Below are positions 39,855-49,226 of a DNA stretch of 64,000 bases, piece after piece (the first letter of the stretch is position 1; each line of letters starts with the position of its first letter). The translations under genes were made by a program, and so were the position numbers. The notes under the pieces were generated by a model. That model was given only the letters and a program-made list of their open reading frames with translations. It ran no database searches and was not told where the DNA came from. The DNA comes from Torulaspora globosa. Taxonomy: Eukaryota > Ascomycota > Saccharomycetes > Saccharomycetales > Saccharomycetaceae. The stretch spans positions 496,001 to 560,000 of the forward strand of contig NC_050727.1 in NCBI RefSeq assembly GCF_014133895.1. The letters run 5' to 3'.

Positions 39855-41426
39855 TTACACCTGAGATAGCTCCGAATATGTTTTAGGAATCTTTGCCGGA
39901 GAAACCTGAAGTCTCTCTATGTCACTTGAAATGGTACTGCTTTGAGCACTATGGTCGAACCAGGGATGTACCATCGTATCGTCTACACTGTAGCGATCCG
40001 CTGGATTGACGACTAATAAATGAGTGATCAAATGCAAGGCCGAATCTTCAATATCATCCCAGTACGGTGAGTAGAAGGCAAAGCTACCTTGCGCAATTTG
40101 CTCTTTCAGTGATGGAGGACCCAATGTTTCGCTGAATGGTGGAAAACCACAGAGGCAAACGTAAAGCAACACTCCAGCGCTCCACATATCTACTTTCGAA
40201 CTGTAATCTGTCTTTTTCAAAACTTCAGGTGCAACATACGACGGTGTCCCACATAACGTATTTGTAAACTGTATTTCTCCCGTAAACTTAGCCAAGCCGA
40301 AATCAGCTATTTTCACTTGGATGTCAATCTCATCATCGTCCCAAGGTCCGTTCTGTAATTCTTCTGGGTGCTTTCTTCTCTTGATATCTAACAGTATATT
40401 TTCTGGTTTGATATCTCTATGAATGATATTGAGGCCATGCAGGTACTGCAGACCAGTGAGAATCTGCTTGAAAAGAGCCTTTGTCTCATCTTGCCGGAGA
40501 TGCGTTTTTCTTACTATTCGGTCAAAGAGTTCGCCGTCGTCGATCTTCTCCAGGATCAAGTATTTCTGGATCTGTGCCTTGCTCACCGGCTCCACATAAC
40601 TGTCCAGTAACTTGACAATGTTGGGGTGGTTTACTCGCATCAGGATGTCGATCTCCTCTCGAAATTGCTTATTCTTCTTTTGATCATCGTTTTGCTGAGG
40701 ATGAAAGATCTTGATCGCTACAACTTCCTCGGTACTCTTATTGACACCTTCTCTCACAGTAGCATAATGCCCCACTCCAAGTCCTTTCCCAATAATGTAC
40801 TTATCAAATACCGACTGGGACTTAGGTTTAAGTAGTTTCCGAGTGCCTGCCTCGCTACTTGAAAGCCCTACCTTGGGCTTTTTGAATACACCTTCTTCAG
40901 AGCGAGTACCAACAGTATTCTGTGGACGACTTGGATCACCTTGGCCAGAGATGTACTTAAACAAAAACGAACAGCTTTTTCCAAAGACCAGCTTATCGCC
41001 ATTCTTCAGGATGCTATCCTTCTTGACTATCCGGTTGCCATTGATGAAAGTCCCATTCCTGCTCTTATCAACAATGTTGAGTAGAGTTCGTTTGACACCA
41101 TCTACGTCCATTTCAAGCATGTAGAGCTTACAATGAACAGTGGAGATATCACACTCGTTGAGCACAACATCGCATTGCCTGCTTCTGCCAATAGAAGTGA
41201 TCGGCGTGTTAAATAAATCAATGCTCTTCTCCTTGCCAGGTATAAGATTAACTAACCGAGCAATCGCTATCTTGGACCTACCTGCATCGACTGGATCAGA
41301 CTCTTTTTCAACTTGATCTGCACATTTCTAGATAATAATCGCAAGAGTTAGTCTCTAATTGACGATAAGGTTCGATATCTGATTGATTGCTCAATAACAT
41401 ACCCTTTTCAACAATGAGCTGGTCAT
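39855..41426 (-). CDS. DUN1: DNA-damage checkpoint kinase Dun1, predicted as two exons (41403-41426 and 39855-41327)
   Basis: The main frame encodes an FHA domain then a Ser/Thr kinase: GRSRQCDVVLNE, DKSRNGTFINGN, GKGLGVGHYATVREG, VAIKIFHP, HRDIKPENILLD and ADFGLAKF. That frame has no ATG upstream of the FHA core: it is closed by TAG at 41330-41328 and only GTG codons fit. Removing 41402-41328 as an intron joins an 8-codon exon (MTSSLLKR, ATG at 41426) in frame to KCADQVEKESDPVDAG and gives 498 aa, against 513 in S. cerevisiae, with the expected N-terminal LVNLIPGKE FHA strand. Numbering from that ATG, the ATP lysine is 214, catalytic Asp 313 and the DFG Asp 350. Dun1 acts below Rad53 and removes Sml1 and Crt1 repression to raise dNTP pools. 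The splice model is inferred; the gene identity is certain. The YMR160W homologue ends only 96 bp upstream of the ATG. Confidence 0.93.
41328..41402 (-). other. DUN1: Predicted spliceosomal intron in DUN1 (75 nt)
   Basis: On the minus strand: 5' splice site GTATGT (41402-41397), branch-like GACTAAC (41353-41347, branch A at 41348) and 3' splice site CTAG (41331-41328). The branch-to-acceptor distance is 20 nt and donor-to-branch 54 nt, both usual for short yeast introns. Splicing joins exon 1 (24 nt, phase 0) to the FHA frame. The next AG downstream would break the frame. Confidence 0.8.
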
Positions 41427-41522
41427 TTTTGGCCAGCTTAGTTGCCGATGACAGAGTGCTTTGGTTATTCACTTTTCATAAGGCAGCGATTCTTACGCTT
41501 ATAAGAAAAAGCCTGCTTGATT

Positions 41523-43814
41523 CTATTTACCTGTTATATCTTGCAAAAGATGTGAGAATTCGTTGTAGAGCGACAGCACACTTAGAATGTTCTTCAGCTG
41601 TTTCAAGCCTCTAGTTGGAGGGTCCCAATCTTGATAGCTCTCCCAGATCTGCTTTAATCGGCAGATCGCCTCTTGATTGTTTCTCTGAAACATGGTTGGA
41701 TCGGCATACGACTGCTGCCAAAGGGAGTAGCCGAGCGATATGCTGAAGTTCAGTCCCTCTGGGTGCTCCTGATGCGGTAGATTGCGTAGCTTAGCGTAGT
41801 CCGAGATGAATTCGTGAAACTTCCATACCAGATCGAATTGATTGACCGCGTTGAGTATACTTTGCGGCGCTGAATGGTCATCTAGCAGCCGTAGGTGCTT
41901 CTTTATCAGGGGCGATCGGGTTTTGATTGTGTTCTCGATGAAAGCACTGTACACCGTATCGTCGTCGTAGATCTCGGAGTGAACTTTCAAGACTTCAGGA
42001 CTTCTGCTGTTATGGTAGAGAGCAAACTCCATGAACTTGTGGACAGTAGAAACGCTCTTCGGGAGCTCATCGTGGGGCCCTTCAGTATCGGGTCGCGATT
42101 TCGCATCTATCTCTTGCAGCCAGGTTTTCATTTCGCTTAGCTTCTGTTTCTTGAGACTCGGTGACATAGTGTTCTCGTTGAACGATCTTGATATGAAAAA
42201 AGGACTGAGCAGCTTCATTATTGGGACAAATTCAGTGTATCCCAGGTTCAGCGCCAACAGTAGACAATTCAACAACGTAATCTCAAAAGCCCGATTTCCG
42301 GGGATTCTGATTGTACATTCGAATTTTGGCGTCTTGATATCAACGTCAGGTATATCCCATTTATCTGGATGCTTCAAGTCGCAGCCCAGGTGTCTACCGT
42401 CGCACCACAGGTTTCTCAATATTTTGGGATGGACATAATCGATCGCCAACTTTTGGGATGCCGTCATAAAGTTGTCATATATTTTTCCACAAAAATTCAA
42501 TCTAAAAGAATCCCAGTTATAAAGCAACCAATCCAGGTTTTTCTGAACCAATTTTGATTCTTCAGAGTCCAATTTCCTGTAATGTCGGTGCTTCAGCAAA
42601 ATTTCCTTTTCCTCTTTTCCCACACCTTGAAATAGCTGCTTTTCTCTCGCCTGCTGTATCTTTTGGTAGCTTCTTTCATCGCTATTGATTGCATCAGTGC
42701 TATGGTCCCAAAATCTATAACCCTGCAAGATGGACTCAATTGCTAATAAACCAACAGGAATGGAAGCTGCAAAACCCAGAACATCATGATTTTTTAAGAT
42801 ATATTGGGCTAATGATATGACCAGAGGGACACTATGGTACACGCCAATAAAGAATATGGATGATACATCTTTAAAGATATCTTTCCAGTTATCCAAGAGT
42901 GCGATAGTTTCCTTCAAAACGGTATCTAACTCCTTGCTATCAAGTGGACATTCAAAAGAAAGCGAAGATATAGCTGATGGTACTTCATGATCCACCGATT
43001 GTGCCAATTTTCTTGCAAGATAGTATGCAGAGCGCTGCTCTCCCAGAGAAAACTTTTCGTACTTGTCCGGGAGGCTACCAACAACTGATATAATGAGAAC
43101 GTTCTTACTGCGTAGAAGGCCATCGGTGTTTTCTTTCAGATAAAGATGTTTCTCACTTGGAAAATTGTAATAGCTCTTGACCGCTGCGGCCACTTTGCTC
43201 TTCAGCGATTGAGTATGCAGAATGTCAAGAGGTGATCGTGATGGCATAATCAAAGAATCTTGAAGATAAACCTCATATCCCGTGGCGGTTATTGCAGGAT
43301 AATGTTCCAGAGGAAACGGGCAATGCTCGGAGCTTGTGCCCTGGACACTTATCAGACCCGATCTTTGAAGCCATGATTTTGAATTATCGTTTATTGCCGT
43401 GAGGTCTTCGAACCAGCACCACGAATTGGCACGTCGTGCTACTTTCTGCAAGGAATCCTCTTTCACACGCCTCAGTTGTACCTCATTGAGCTGAGAGTAA
43501 TGTATTCCAGCCTCAATGATAAAGGCATCTTCATGGTTTCCAAGACCGATTGAAGAAACCTTAGACATTAGATTAGCATACCAGCTCTTGTTATCCGCCG
43601 TTTGATCTGCATTATGAGATTCGTTCTTCACGTCCTGCGTATTGTTTAAAGCCGTTTCAGTTACTCCTGCTGCATTTGAACTTGCTACCTCTGTATTGGT
43701 AGTGTCATGAGCGTCTTGATTCGGGCAGTCCTGTTGCTGTGTTTTAATGCCACGAGAGTTCCACCATAATCTCCAACCAGCTTGTCCTTCCGTAACGCTA
43801 GGTTCCTCATTCAT
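41523..43814 (-). CDS. YMR160W family protein of unknown function
   Basis: 763 aa (816 in S. cerevisiae YMR160W, reported at the vacuolar membrane and uncharacterised). I recognise it by position between HLJ1 and ATG16 on the chromosome XIII side and by size, not by a known domain. The N-terminal ~90 residues are Asn/Asp/Thr-rich. A central block (about 235-380) has alpha/beta-hydrolase flavour: IISVVGSLPDKY, then SIFFIGVYHSVPLVISLAQY (a degenerate nucleophile-elbow position, with His-Ser but no second Gly) and LGFAASIPVGLLAIESI. The usual GxSxG is not intact, so catalysis is doubtful. No clear multi-pass membrane region is seen. Divergent from ATG16 over 140 bp. Confidence 0.8.
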   Translation of the reverse strand: MNEEPSVTEGQAGWRLWWNSRGIKTQQQDCPNQDAHDTTNTEVASSNAAGVTETALNNTQDVKNESHNADQTADNKSWYANLMSKVSSIGLGNHEDAFIIEAGIHYSQLNEVQLRRVKEDSLQKVARRANSWCWFEDLTAINDNSKSWLQRSGLISVQGTSSEHCPFPLEHYPAITATGYEVYLQDSLIMPSRSPLDILHTQSLKSKVAAAVKSYYNFPSEKHLYLKENTDGLLRSKNVLIISVVGSLPDKYEKFSLGEQRSAYYLARKLAQSVDHEVPSAISSLSFECPLDSKELDTVLKETIALLDNWKDIFKDVSSIFFIGVYHSVPLVISLAQYILKNHDVLGFAASIPVGLLAIESILQGYRFWDHSTDAINSDERSYQKIQQAREKQLFQGVGKEEKEILLKHRHYRKLDSEESKLVQKNLDWLLYNWDSFRLNFCGKIYDNFMTASQKLAIDYVHPKILRNLWCDGRHLGCDLKHPDKWDIPDVDIKTPKFECTIRIPGNRAFEITLLNCLLLALNLGYTEFVPIMKLLSPFFISRSFNENTMSPSLKKQKLSEMKTWLQEIDAKSRPDTEGPHDELPKSVSTVHKFMEFALYHNSRSPEVLKVHSEIYDDDTVYSAFIENTIKTRSPLIKKHLRLLDDHSAPQSILNAVNQFDLVWKFHEFISDYAKLRNLPHQEHPEGLNFSISLGYSLWQQSYADPTMFQRNNQEAICRLKQIWESYQDWDPPTRGLKQLKNILSVLSLYNEFSHLLQDITGK

Positions 43815-43954
43815 TTACTCCAGGACTGAGTGAGTTGAAAGAGATATTTAGTTTGTGTCCAAGGAAGGGTACTTGAGATGGTCTTCTTTGATCAACTAAG
43901 TGTTATGCGATACTAGGAAAATGGTCAGAACACGCTGAAGAAGTGCTCTGAGAA

Positions 43955-44335
43955 ATGGATGAACTGTTGATTGAGAGGCTTCAGGAGCGTGATGAGACTG
44001 AAAGCCGGTTCAGCGAATTGTTTGAGGAAGTGGTTCTGAGTAGTAAAGGGATCGCTAAAAAGAGTTCATCAGAGGACTCACTTAGACGGGCAGTTAGCCA
44101 ATTGCGCAAGGAACTGGGAGACAAGGATGCTGAGATAAGAAAGCTGAAAGAGGTGATCAACGTTAGGAACAAAGATTTCGAGAAGCTCAACGACGAAATC
44201 ATCAGCTTGACCATCGAAAACAACCTGACAAATAGAAGGTTCACAGAGCTCGAAGCTGAACACAATAAGCTGGTCAAAAGATGGGTTGCGAAAGTGCAAC
44301 AAGAGGTGGATCGACTAAACGCAGGCTTTGGATAG
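43955..44335 (+). CDS. ATG16: Autophagy protein Atg16
   Basis: 126 aa (150 in S. cerevisiae). An N-terminal helix (MDELLIERLQERDETESRFSE in register) binds Atg5 in the family. From about residue 45 the protein is one long coiled coil with heptad leucines and charged residues (RRAVSQLRKELGDKDAEIRK, then LTIENNLTNRRFTELEAEHN), which drives homodimerisation. It ends in KRWVAKVQQEVDRLNAGFG, matching the conserved Atg16 tail. The Atg12-Atg5-Atg16 complex acts as the E3 for Atg8 lipidation on the phagophore. There is no WD40 domain, as expected in yeasts. The shortness comes from the linker. S. cerevisiae YMR159C is the positional match. Confidence 0.9.
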   Translation: MDELLIERLQERDETESRFSELFEEVVLSSKGIAKKSSSEDSLRRAVSQLRKELGDKDAEIRKLKEVINVRNKDFEKLNDEIISLTIENNLTNRRFTELEAEHNKLVKRWVAKVQQEVDRLNAGFG

Positions 44336-45011
44336 CCTCTTCTCGGTAGTTTCTCGAAGAGACCTCATCTTGAAGTTTGACTAATGAACCTGAGAGCAAG
44401 ACGACAACTTTCCATCAGATTGGTAGGAAAGTTGGTTTAGTCCATTCAGCACAGTATTCCGTTGATGTGCCAACTGGTTTGAAACCAAATGAAGGCTCAT
44501 CCGGCAGACATGAACAGCCCAAATTCGAGCGTATATAGTACAAAAGAAGAGAAGGAAGCAGCCCCTTCGACCAGATAAGAACGGGAAACACGCGGGCAAT
44601 AGATGGACCGGTTATTCAGGCTCTGGGTTATACAAAAGTTGTCTGTTGAAACGAACGCAAGGAACACTCGTAAGCTCTCAGTGTGATAACTATAAACCTT
44701 ATGGGCAGGGAAGTACACAGCTAATATATACTGCAACACAAGATCATATCTTGGCTGTTCTCTCTAGCTGCCGCCGTCTAATAACCTCATATATTTTCAG
44801 ATTTTGCGCTTTTTAGCTTCAGTAGCTCAGTAGGAAGAGCGTCAGTCTCATAATCTGAAGGTCGAGAGTTCGAACCTCCCCTGGAGCACTTTTTTTGCCT
44901 CTAACCCTAAGCTCAGGTTGAACAATTTGGAACCTGAGATCTGTCAATTGTCTCCAGTAAGACTACCTGAGCTTGTAAAGTACAGATGATTCAGCTATCT
45001 ACGTGCATAGA
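44336..45011. other. ATG16-GET3 convergent interval with tRNA-Met
   Basis: 676 bp between convergent genes. It contains the tRNA-Met gene at 44816-44888. The 480 bp between ATG16 and the tRNA hold only short frames without recognisable protein text. No Ty relic or LTR was recognised beside this tRNA. Confidence 0.5.
44816..44888 (+). tRNA. tM(CAT): tRNA-Met (CAT), elongator
   Basis: 73 nt, beginning GCTTCAGTAGCTCAG and ending CCTGGAGCA, with anticodon loop CTCATAA giving CAT. The A box TAGCTCAGTAGG and the B box GTTCGAACC are intact, and there is no intron. It is the elongator type, since it lacks the initiator features, and appears the same as the S. cerevisiae gene. A T7 run at 44890-44896 is the Pol III terminator. 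Confidence 0.97.
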
Positions 45012-46073
45012 TTAGTTTTTCTCTTCCAGTTCGTAAATAATGGATCCATCCGTGGCAGGATCGTATTCTTTGTCCAAGAATTGGGAGAATTTTTGCAGAT
45101 TCTTCAGGCCTCTGATCTCTCCAGCACACAAAGGCATCTTAACAACGTGGAAATCTTCGTATAGCTCGTCGATCTGATCGAGATATTTTTTCTGCATTTT
45201 CCATCTGGCTTGACACCTCTTACAGTTGTGTTCTTTGTCAAACTCTGCAAACAACAATTGATTGACGATGATGGAATTGACGTCCATGTCGTAGGACATA
45301 AGCTCCTGAATCAGTCTCTCCGTTTCGTAAAGAGACAAGAACTCACTGATGCAGACGCAAACGAAAGTGGTCAAGTCCGGATTTGTGAACTGTTGCTTAA
45401 TGGTCTCAACGTTTTCTTTCAACTGGGCTAGTTTCCCTGCGATATCCACGTTGCCAACACCAGCCAGCGAATTCAACATAGGCCCCAGCTTCCCTGTAAT
45501 CTCGCCAAATTTCTCTAGCAACTTGGACAGAGTGTTGGGCAACTGAAGAAACCTCAAAGTATGGCCGGTTGGCGCTGTATCGAAGATGACAGTGTCGTAG
45601 GATTCGCCCTCACCCTTCTCTTGATTTCTGATGTGCTTCATGACCTCCATAAAAGAAAGAGCTTCGTCGATACCTGGGATGGAACCAGTTAAGTCAGCCA
45701 ACGCTCCGCCTTGTAGCAAGTTACCCAAACCATCGTCCTCGCCGCCGCCGTTTTGGTTGGCACGCGAAACAGCCATATCATTCATGTCCTTGAGGGCAGC
45801 AGAAGGATCAATTTCCATACAGGACAGGTTGTTCATGCCCGTCACCTTTCTAGCATCCTTGCCAAACTTCTCGCCAAACGCATCACTTAGGTTGTGAGCC
45901 GGATCTGTAGAGATCAAAAGGTACTGCTTCTGCGGTTGAGCCAATGCCATCTGGATTGCAATGGAGCATGACGAAGTTGTCTTACCGACACCACCTTTAC
46001 CACCAACAAACACCCATTTGTGAGTAGAAGAAGTGATTAAAGAGTGCAAATTTGGCTCAGAGACTAAATCCAT
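45012..46073 (-). CDS. GET3: Tail-anchored protein targeting ATPase Get3
   Basis: 353 aa (354 in S. cerevisiae), extremely conserved. P-loop [10 protein letters not shown] at 24-33, switch regions [10 protein letters not shown] and [16 protein letters not shown], and the zinc-binding CxxC in [10 protein letters not shown], which joins the dimer. The hydrophobic-groove region [20 protein letters not shown] is intact. Get3 receives tail-anchored proteins from Sgt2/Get4-Get5 and delivers them to Get1/Get2 at the ER. The open frame continues 27 codons upstream to a TTG, but the first ATG (46073-46071) gives the family start [13 protein letters not shown]. Divergent from BUG1. Confidence 0.97.
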   Translation of the reverse strand: MDLVSEPNLHSLITSSTHKWVFVGGKGGVGKTTSSCSIAIQMALAQPQKQYLLISTDPAHNLSDAFGEKFGKDARKVTGMNNLSCMEIDPSAALKDMNDMAVSRANQNGGGEDDGLGNLLQGGALADLTGSIPGIDEALSFMEVMKHIRNQEKGEGESYDTVIFDTAPTGHTLRFLQLPNTLSKLLEKFGEITGKLGPMLNSLAGVGNVDIAGKLAQLKENVETIKQQFTNPDLTTFVCVCISEFLSLYETERLIQELMSYDMDVNSIIVNQLLFAEFDKEHNCKRCQARWKMQKKYLDQIDELYEDFHVVKMPLCAGEIRGLKNLQKFSQFLDKEYDPATDGSIIYELEEKN

Positions 46074-46280
46074 GGTAATTTGACAGTATTCTAAGGTCTT
46101 GAAACGCCTATCCTTCGAGCCTCTTGGTGGTTTACTTTCTTTAAAATTGTACAATTAAAGTAGATCGGTCTCGTTTAACACTGTATCGACCATAAAGACA
46201 ACATCAAAATCTCGAAGATCTAGCGAGAAGTAGGATAAGCCGGAACTCAAATCCTAGATCGTTGTATTGATTCCTGATTG

Positions 46281-47096
46281 ATGTCAGAGGAGGATGATAA
46301 GAGAGCTAAGCAGCTGGAAGAGGCCAGAAAGAGGGTAGAAGAACTGAAGAAGAGGAATAAGAAGGATAAGAAGAAGAAGAAGCAGACTAAGGAAACAGAA
46401 AAGGCAAGTGAATCAAAAACTGGTTCTCTTGAGATAGCAGAAGAATCATCTAAAGAACCGGAGGTCACTGAGGAGGAGAATGTGGTAGAAGCTTCAACAG
46501 AAGAGGTTCCCCAGAGCCAGGACGACACTGCAGCACAGTCTGCAGGCGAAAAGTTGGAATCAAATAGTCAAAAACCGAAGGGTGAGAGCCCCTCCAATGA
46601 TACTAGTCAGCTGTTTTCTGACGAAGATGAGAAAGAATCCGATTTCATGACTACTATCCAGAAACAGAATGAGGAAGAAGAGATTAGGAGACTTCAAGCG
46701 GAGCTGGATGCGAAAGCATCAGAATGCAAAACACTCAAGTTTGTTAACATGGAGCAAGAGACTACGATAGAAGAACTGGAAGCCGAAGTGAAGCGGTTGC
46801 TGGAGCAAGTCGCAGCCAGTCAGCAGGAATTGAGCGACACGGCAGAAAAACTAAGGGAAACCGAAACACGATTGGCTGCTGCCGAGCAGCTTGCATCCAA
46901 TGCTGAGCCGTCACGTCTGCATCTATCTCAGTTTAGTACGGTCGGTCCCGTGGGTTCCACTGAAGAGAGTACACAGCATCATGTCTCGTCTCACGTAATG
47001 AACATTGACCGGGAAGCATTAGACAGATGGCGCAATTGGAACGTCGACATGTCTTCTTGGAGAAGCATAGGAGCAGGTCCCATCGTCGAATTCTGA
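46281..47096 (+). CDS. BUG1: Cis-Golgi golgin Bug1
   Basis: 271 aa (341 in S. cerevisiae). The N-terminus starts MSEEDDKRAKQLEEARKR, followed by a Lys-rich run that forms an amphipathic basic helix. A Glu/Ser-rich linker follows to about residue 130, and then a coiled coil (about 133-210) with regular heptads (IRRLQAELDAKASECKTLK). The C-terminus has HVMNIDREALDRWRNWNVDM, which is likely the region that binds the GRASP protein Grh1. Bug1 and Grh1 tether COPII vesicles at the cis-Golgi. It is positioned next to GET3 as YDL099W is in S. cerevisiae. Confidence depends on position plus the end motifs, since coiled coils alone are unspecific. Confidence 0.85.
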   Translation: MSEEDDKRAKQLEEARKRVEELKKRNKKDKKKKKQTKETEKASESKTGSLEIAEESSKEPEVTEEENVVEASTEEVPQSQDDTAAQSAGEKLESNSQKPKGESPSNDTSQLFSDEDEKESDFMTTIQKQNEEEEIRRLQAELDAKASECKTLKFVNMEQETTIEELEAEVKRLLEQVAASQQELSDTAEKLRETETRLAAAEQLASNAEPSRLHLSQFSTVGPVGSTEESTQHHVSSHVMNIDREALDRWRNWNVDMSSWRSIGAGPIVEF

Positions 47097-47160
47097 CGCG
47101 TCCAACTTAAATATAAACATACGCTACTATTTACAGATCGGCTGTTCCATGATCAGATGT

Positions 47161-47628
47161 TCATTTGACTCTGCATAGAACTTCTCCATCCAGTTTCTTC
47201 GCAACTGCTTCGTTGATGTCCACGACAGATTCCTTCGTTCTAACCAGCATCAGCTCGCCCGGTTGTAGCGGCTTAATCAGCCTCACGGTAATGCCAGAAC
47301 AGAGCTTCCTCATGTCGTTGTGAGACAGATAAACTCTTGTGCTAGGTTTCGATATCAAGCGGCAAGAGCTCAAAATCGGTTTGTTCTCTCTGTATTTCAA
47401 CCCGATCCATAGTCTTCTCGTCGATATATTATCAGGTGTAACCTCTACAGGAACTTCATCTGGACCTTTTGTAGAGCCTTTCTGCAGTGATGATATGAAT
47501 CCATGTCTGTACAAGTTGTATGCAAACTGCAGGTGCAGACGAGTGTAAGGAATCGAAGTAAGGCTAGTTCTCACTCGCGAACAATTCTGGATGTGAGCAC
47601 AGGTATTAGCCAGTTTAACCAACGACAT
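47161..47628 (-). CDS. MRPS8: Mitochondrial small ribosomal subunit protein Mrps8 (uS8m)
   Basis: 155 aa, the same length as the S. cerevisiae protein. It begins [20 protein letters not shown], the family start. The uS8 fold is visible in [53 protein letters not shown] and the C-terminal [15 protein letters not shown]. It binds the small-subunit rRNA in the mitochondrial matrix. The frame continues upstream to a GTG, but the ATG at 47628-47626 is the right start. Convergent with BUG1 (64-bp gap) and divergent from AIM36 (167 bp), so two mitochondrial genes share one promoter. Confidence 0.95.
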   Translation of the reverse strand: MSLVKLANTCAHIQNCSRVRTSLTSIPYTRLHLQFAYNLYRHGFISSLQKGSTKGPDEVPVEVTPDNISTRRLWIGLKYRENKPILSSCRLISKPSTRVYLSHNDMRKLCSGITVRLIKPLQPGELMLVRTKESVVDINEAVAKKLDGEVLCRVK

Positions 47629-47795
47629 CAGGAGGTTTAGGAGCTGCCAATTGGTCACAGATGTCCATTCAGAGTGTATTATTGTTCACCAATATTTTTT
47701 CTCATAATGAGCGAGGATCTCTTAATTATACAGGAAAAATTACAACCTAGCTAGCTACTTTAGTAGAGCTGGAGACAGCCAATTGACCTTGCATC

Positions 47796-48512
47796 ATGCT
47801 ATGCCTACGAAATATAGTGAAGTATAGGACTAGACTCTCGAGCCGGAATTTACCCTCTTGTCTTGGAGGCACTGCGATCTATAATGGTGTAGGAATCCGC
47901 AGTTACGCATCACCAACAGCTGGGAAGAAAACAGAAGACGCCCCAAGCTTTAAGAAGATATTTCTGGTTGCGATCCTTGGAACTTTGGTGTTTATGCAAA
48001 CAGCTAACTCCTTGGACAAGAATAAGCCCAAAACTTCGTATTCTGAGGAGGAGTTTGAAAATGTTATGAGTGGTTTGAAGAGAAGAGTGAGCCTGTTTCC
48101 TGCCGGGGCACTAGAAGTGAAATTGATACCCAGAACGAGTGAGGAAATTTTGAAGAAGGTGCGGGAGGGTTCCGAAATCGTTATTGAGCCCAAGGAAGTA
48201 GTTGAGTATTTCAGAGGCCAGAAAGACGGGACGTACGAGGCACTGCTCGAGGAAGTGAAATCCAAACATGGAGCTGATTATTTCGAAAAATTGCCCAACG
48301 GGATGCTTGTGATGTTGATTGGGAAATACATGAAGGAGAAGTGCCGGACGAATGACCGAGTGATTATCGCAGATTTTCCTCACAGCATTGCAGACGCCAT
48401 CAAGTTTGAAAACGATGTATGCACTGTGTCCAAAGTGGTCACAGATAAGGCTAACGCAAACTCAGAAGTGTGTCAGTATTACGAAACAGTCCGCAAAGTC
48501 CAGCAGGTCTGA
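47796..48512 (+). CDS. AIM36: Mitochondrial inner-membrane protein Aim36 (Fmp39)
   Basis: 238 aa (255 in S. cerevisiae). The N-terminus is basic and acid-free for about 45 residues (MLCLRNIVKYRTRLSSRN), a mitochondrial presequence, followed by a single membrane span at about 53-69 (KIFLVAILGTLVFMQTA). The soluble part carries the conserved stretch YSEEEFENVMSGLKRRVSLF and PAGALEVKLIP. Aim36 is known in S. cerevisiae only from altered mitochondrial inheritance and localisation; no reaction is established. Its 3' end is 46 bp from the convergent SNU23 stop. Confidence 0.9.
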   Translation: MLCLRNIVKYRTRLSSRNLPSCLGGTAIYNGVGIRSYASPTAGKKTEDAPSFKKIFLVAILGTLVFMQTANSLDKNKPKTSYSEEEFENVMSGLKRRVSLFPAGALEVKLIPRTSEEILKKVREGSEIVIEPKEVVEYFRGQKDGTYEALLEEVKSKHGADYFEKLPNGMLVMLIGKYMKEKCRTNDRVIIADFPHSIADAIKFENDVCTVSKVVTDKANANSEVCQYYETVRKVQQV

Positions 48513-48558
48513 GTTACTAGCCATAGTTCGTCTCATGTATATATTGCTCGCCACTGTC

Positions 48559-49122
48559 TCATTTCTTGACGCTTCCGAAGGAAGCGAAACCCATGGTCTG
48601 TGCTATCAGACTGGGAGGAGACTGTTCTGGCTTTTGCTGAATGCGTTTCTTACGAGGCCTGCTCTCTTTCACCTCTCTACTGCGGTTTTCTTTCACAAAT
48701 TGTTTAACAAGGGCCTGATACTGTTCTTCAAGCTCTTGCACACTTACATCATCGTTACCTCGCACGTCAAGGACTATTGGCTCGTCGAATATGGCTTCAA
48801 ATTTGATTTGGTGCGTCTTGTGATTCAAATGATCGATGTATTGTAGGTTATCCTTGAAAGTTAAGTTGCAAAGCTCACAGTAAAACCCAAATTGCCTGCC
48901 TTTCTTATAAGAGCTGACCCCAGTTGCCAACACCTTTTGGTTCAGCCCCTTCATGGAGGTTTCCATTAGGGATCTGTGATCCGTGTACTTGGCTTTCAAT
49001 AGTCGCAATTGATCGTCTGTCAAAGAGCTTTTCAGCGACTCTTGATAGCTTTTCTGGCCCTCTTTGGCCAGCTTCGCATATTCCTCTCTATCCCACGTTC
49101 GCCTACCGTAGCTCTCACTCAT
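48559..49122 (-). CDS. SNU23: U4/U6.U5 tri-snRNP zinc-finger protein Snu23
   Basis: 187 aa (194 in S. cerevisiae). It starts with the family text YGRRTWDREEYAK, has KYTDHRSLM near residue 50, and then a U1-type C2H2 zinc finger at about 78-102 (FYCELCNLTFKDNLQYIDHL, histidines in HLNHKTH). A Lys/Arg-rich segment precedes the C-terminal MGFASFGSVKK. Snu23 enters with the spliceosomal B complex near the U6/5' splice-site helix and acts with Prp38. The start lies 104 bp from the divergent TPP1 ATG. Confidence 0.95.
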   Translation of the reverse strand: MSESYGRRTWDREEYAKLAKEGQKSYQESLKSSLTDDQLRLLKAKYTDHRSLMETSMKGLNQKVLATGVSSYKKGRQFGFYCELCNLTFKDNLQYIDHLNHKTHQIKFEAIFDEPIVLDVRGNDDVSVQELEEQYQALVKQFVKENRSREVKESRPRKKRIQQKPEQSPPSLIAQTMGFASFGSVKK

Positions 49123-49226
49123 GATACTTTGCTGTCTGTTGTTGCATCAGTGCTTCTTGGTTTAACTGGCAAGCAGCTTATTTATTGACAAGGTAAGAGC
49201 CAACATTCACAATCCAATGGCTAAGA

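Noticed and set aside
41328..41426. Programmed +1 frameshift as the explanation for DUN1, using the ATG at 41400 and an AGT-TGA-A shift site
   Set aside because: It would add a non-homologous N-terminus, while the splice model uses canonical signals, restores the family start and needs no unusual event.
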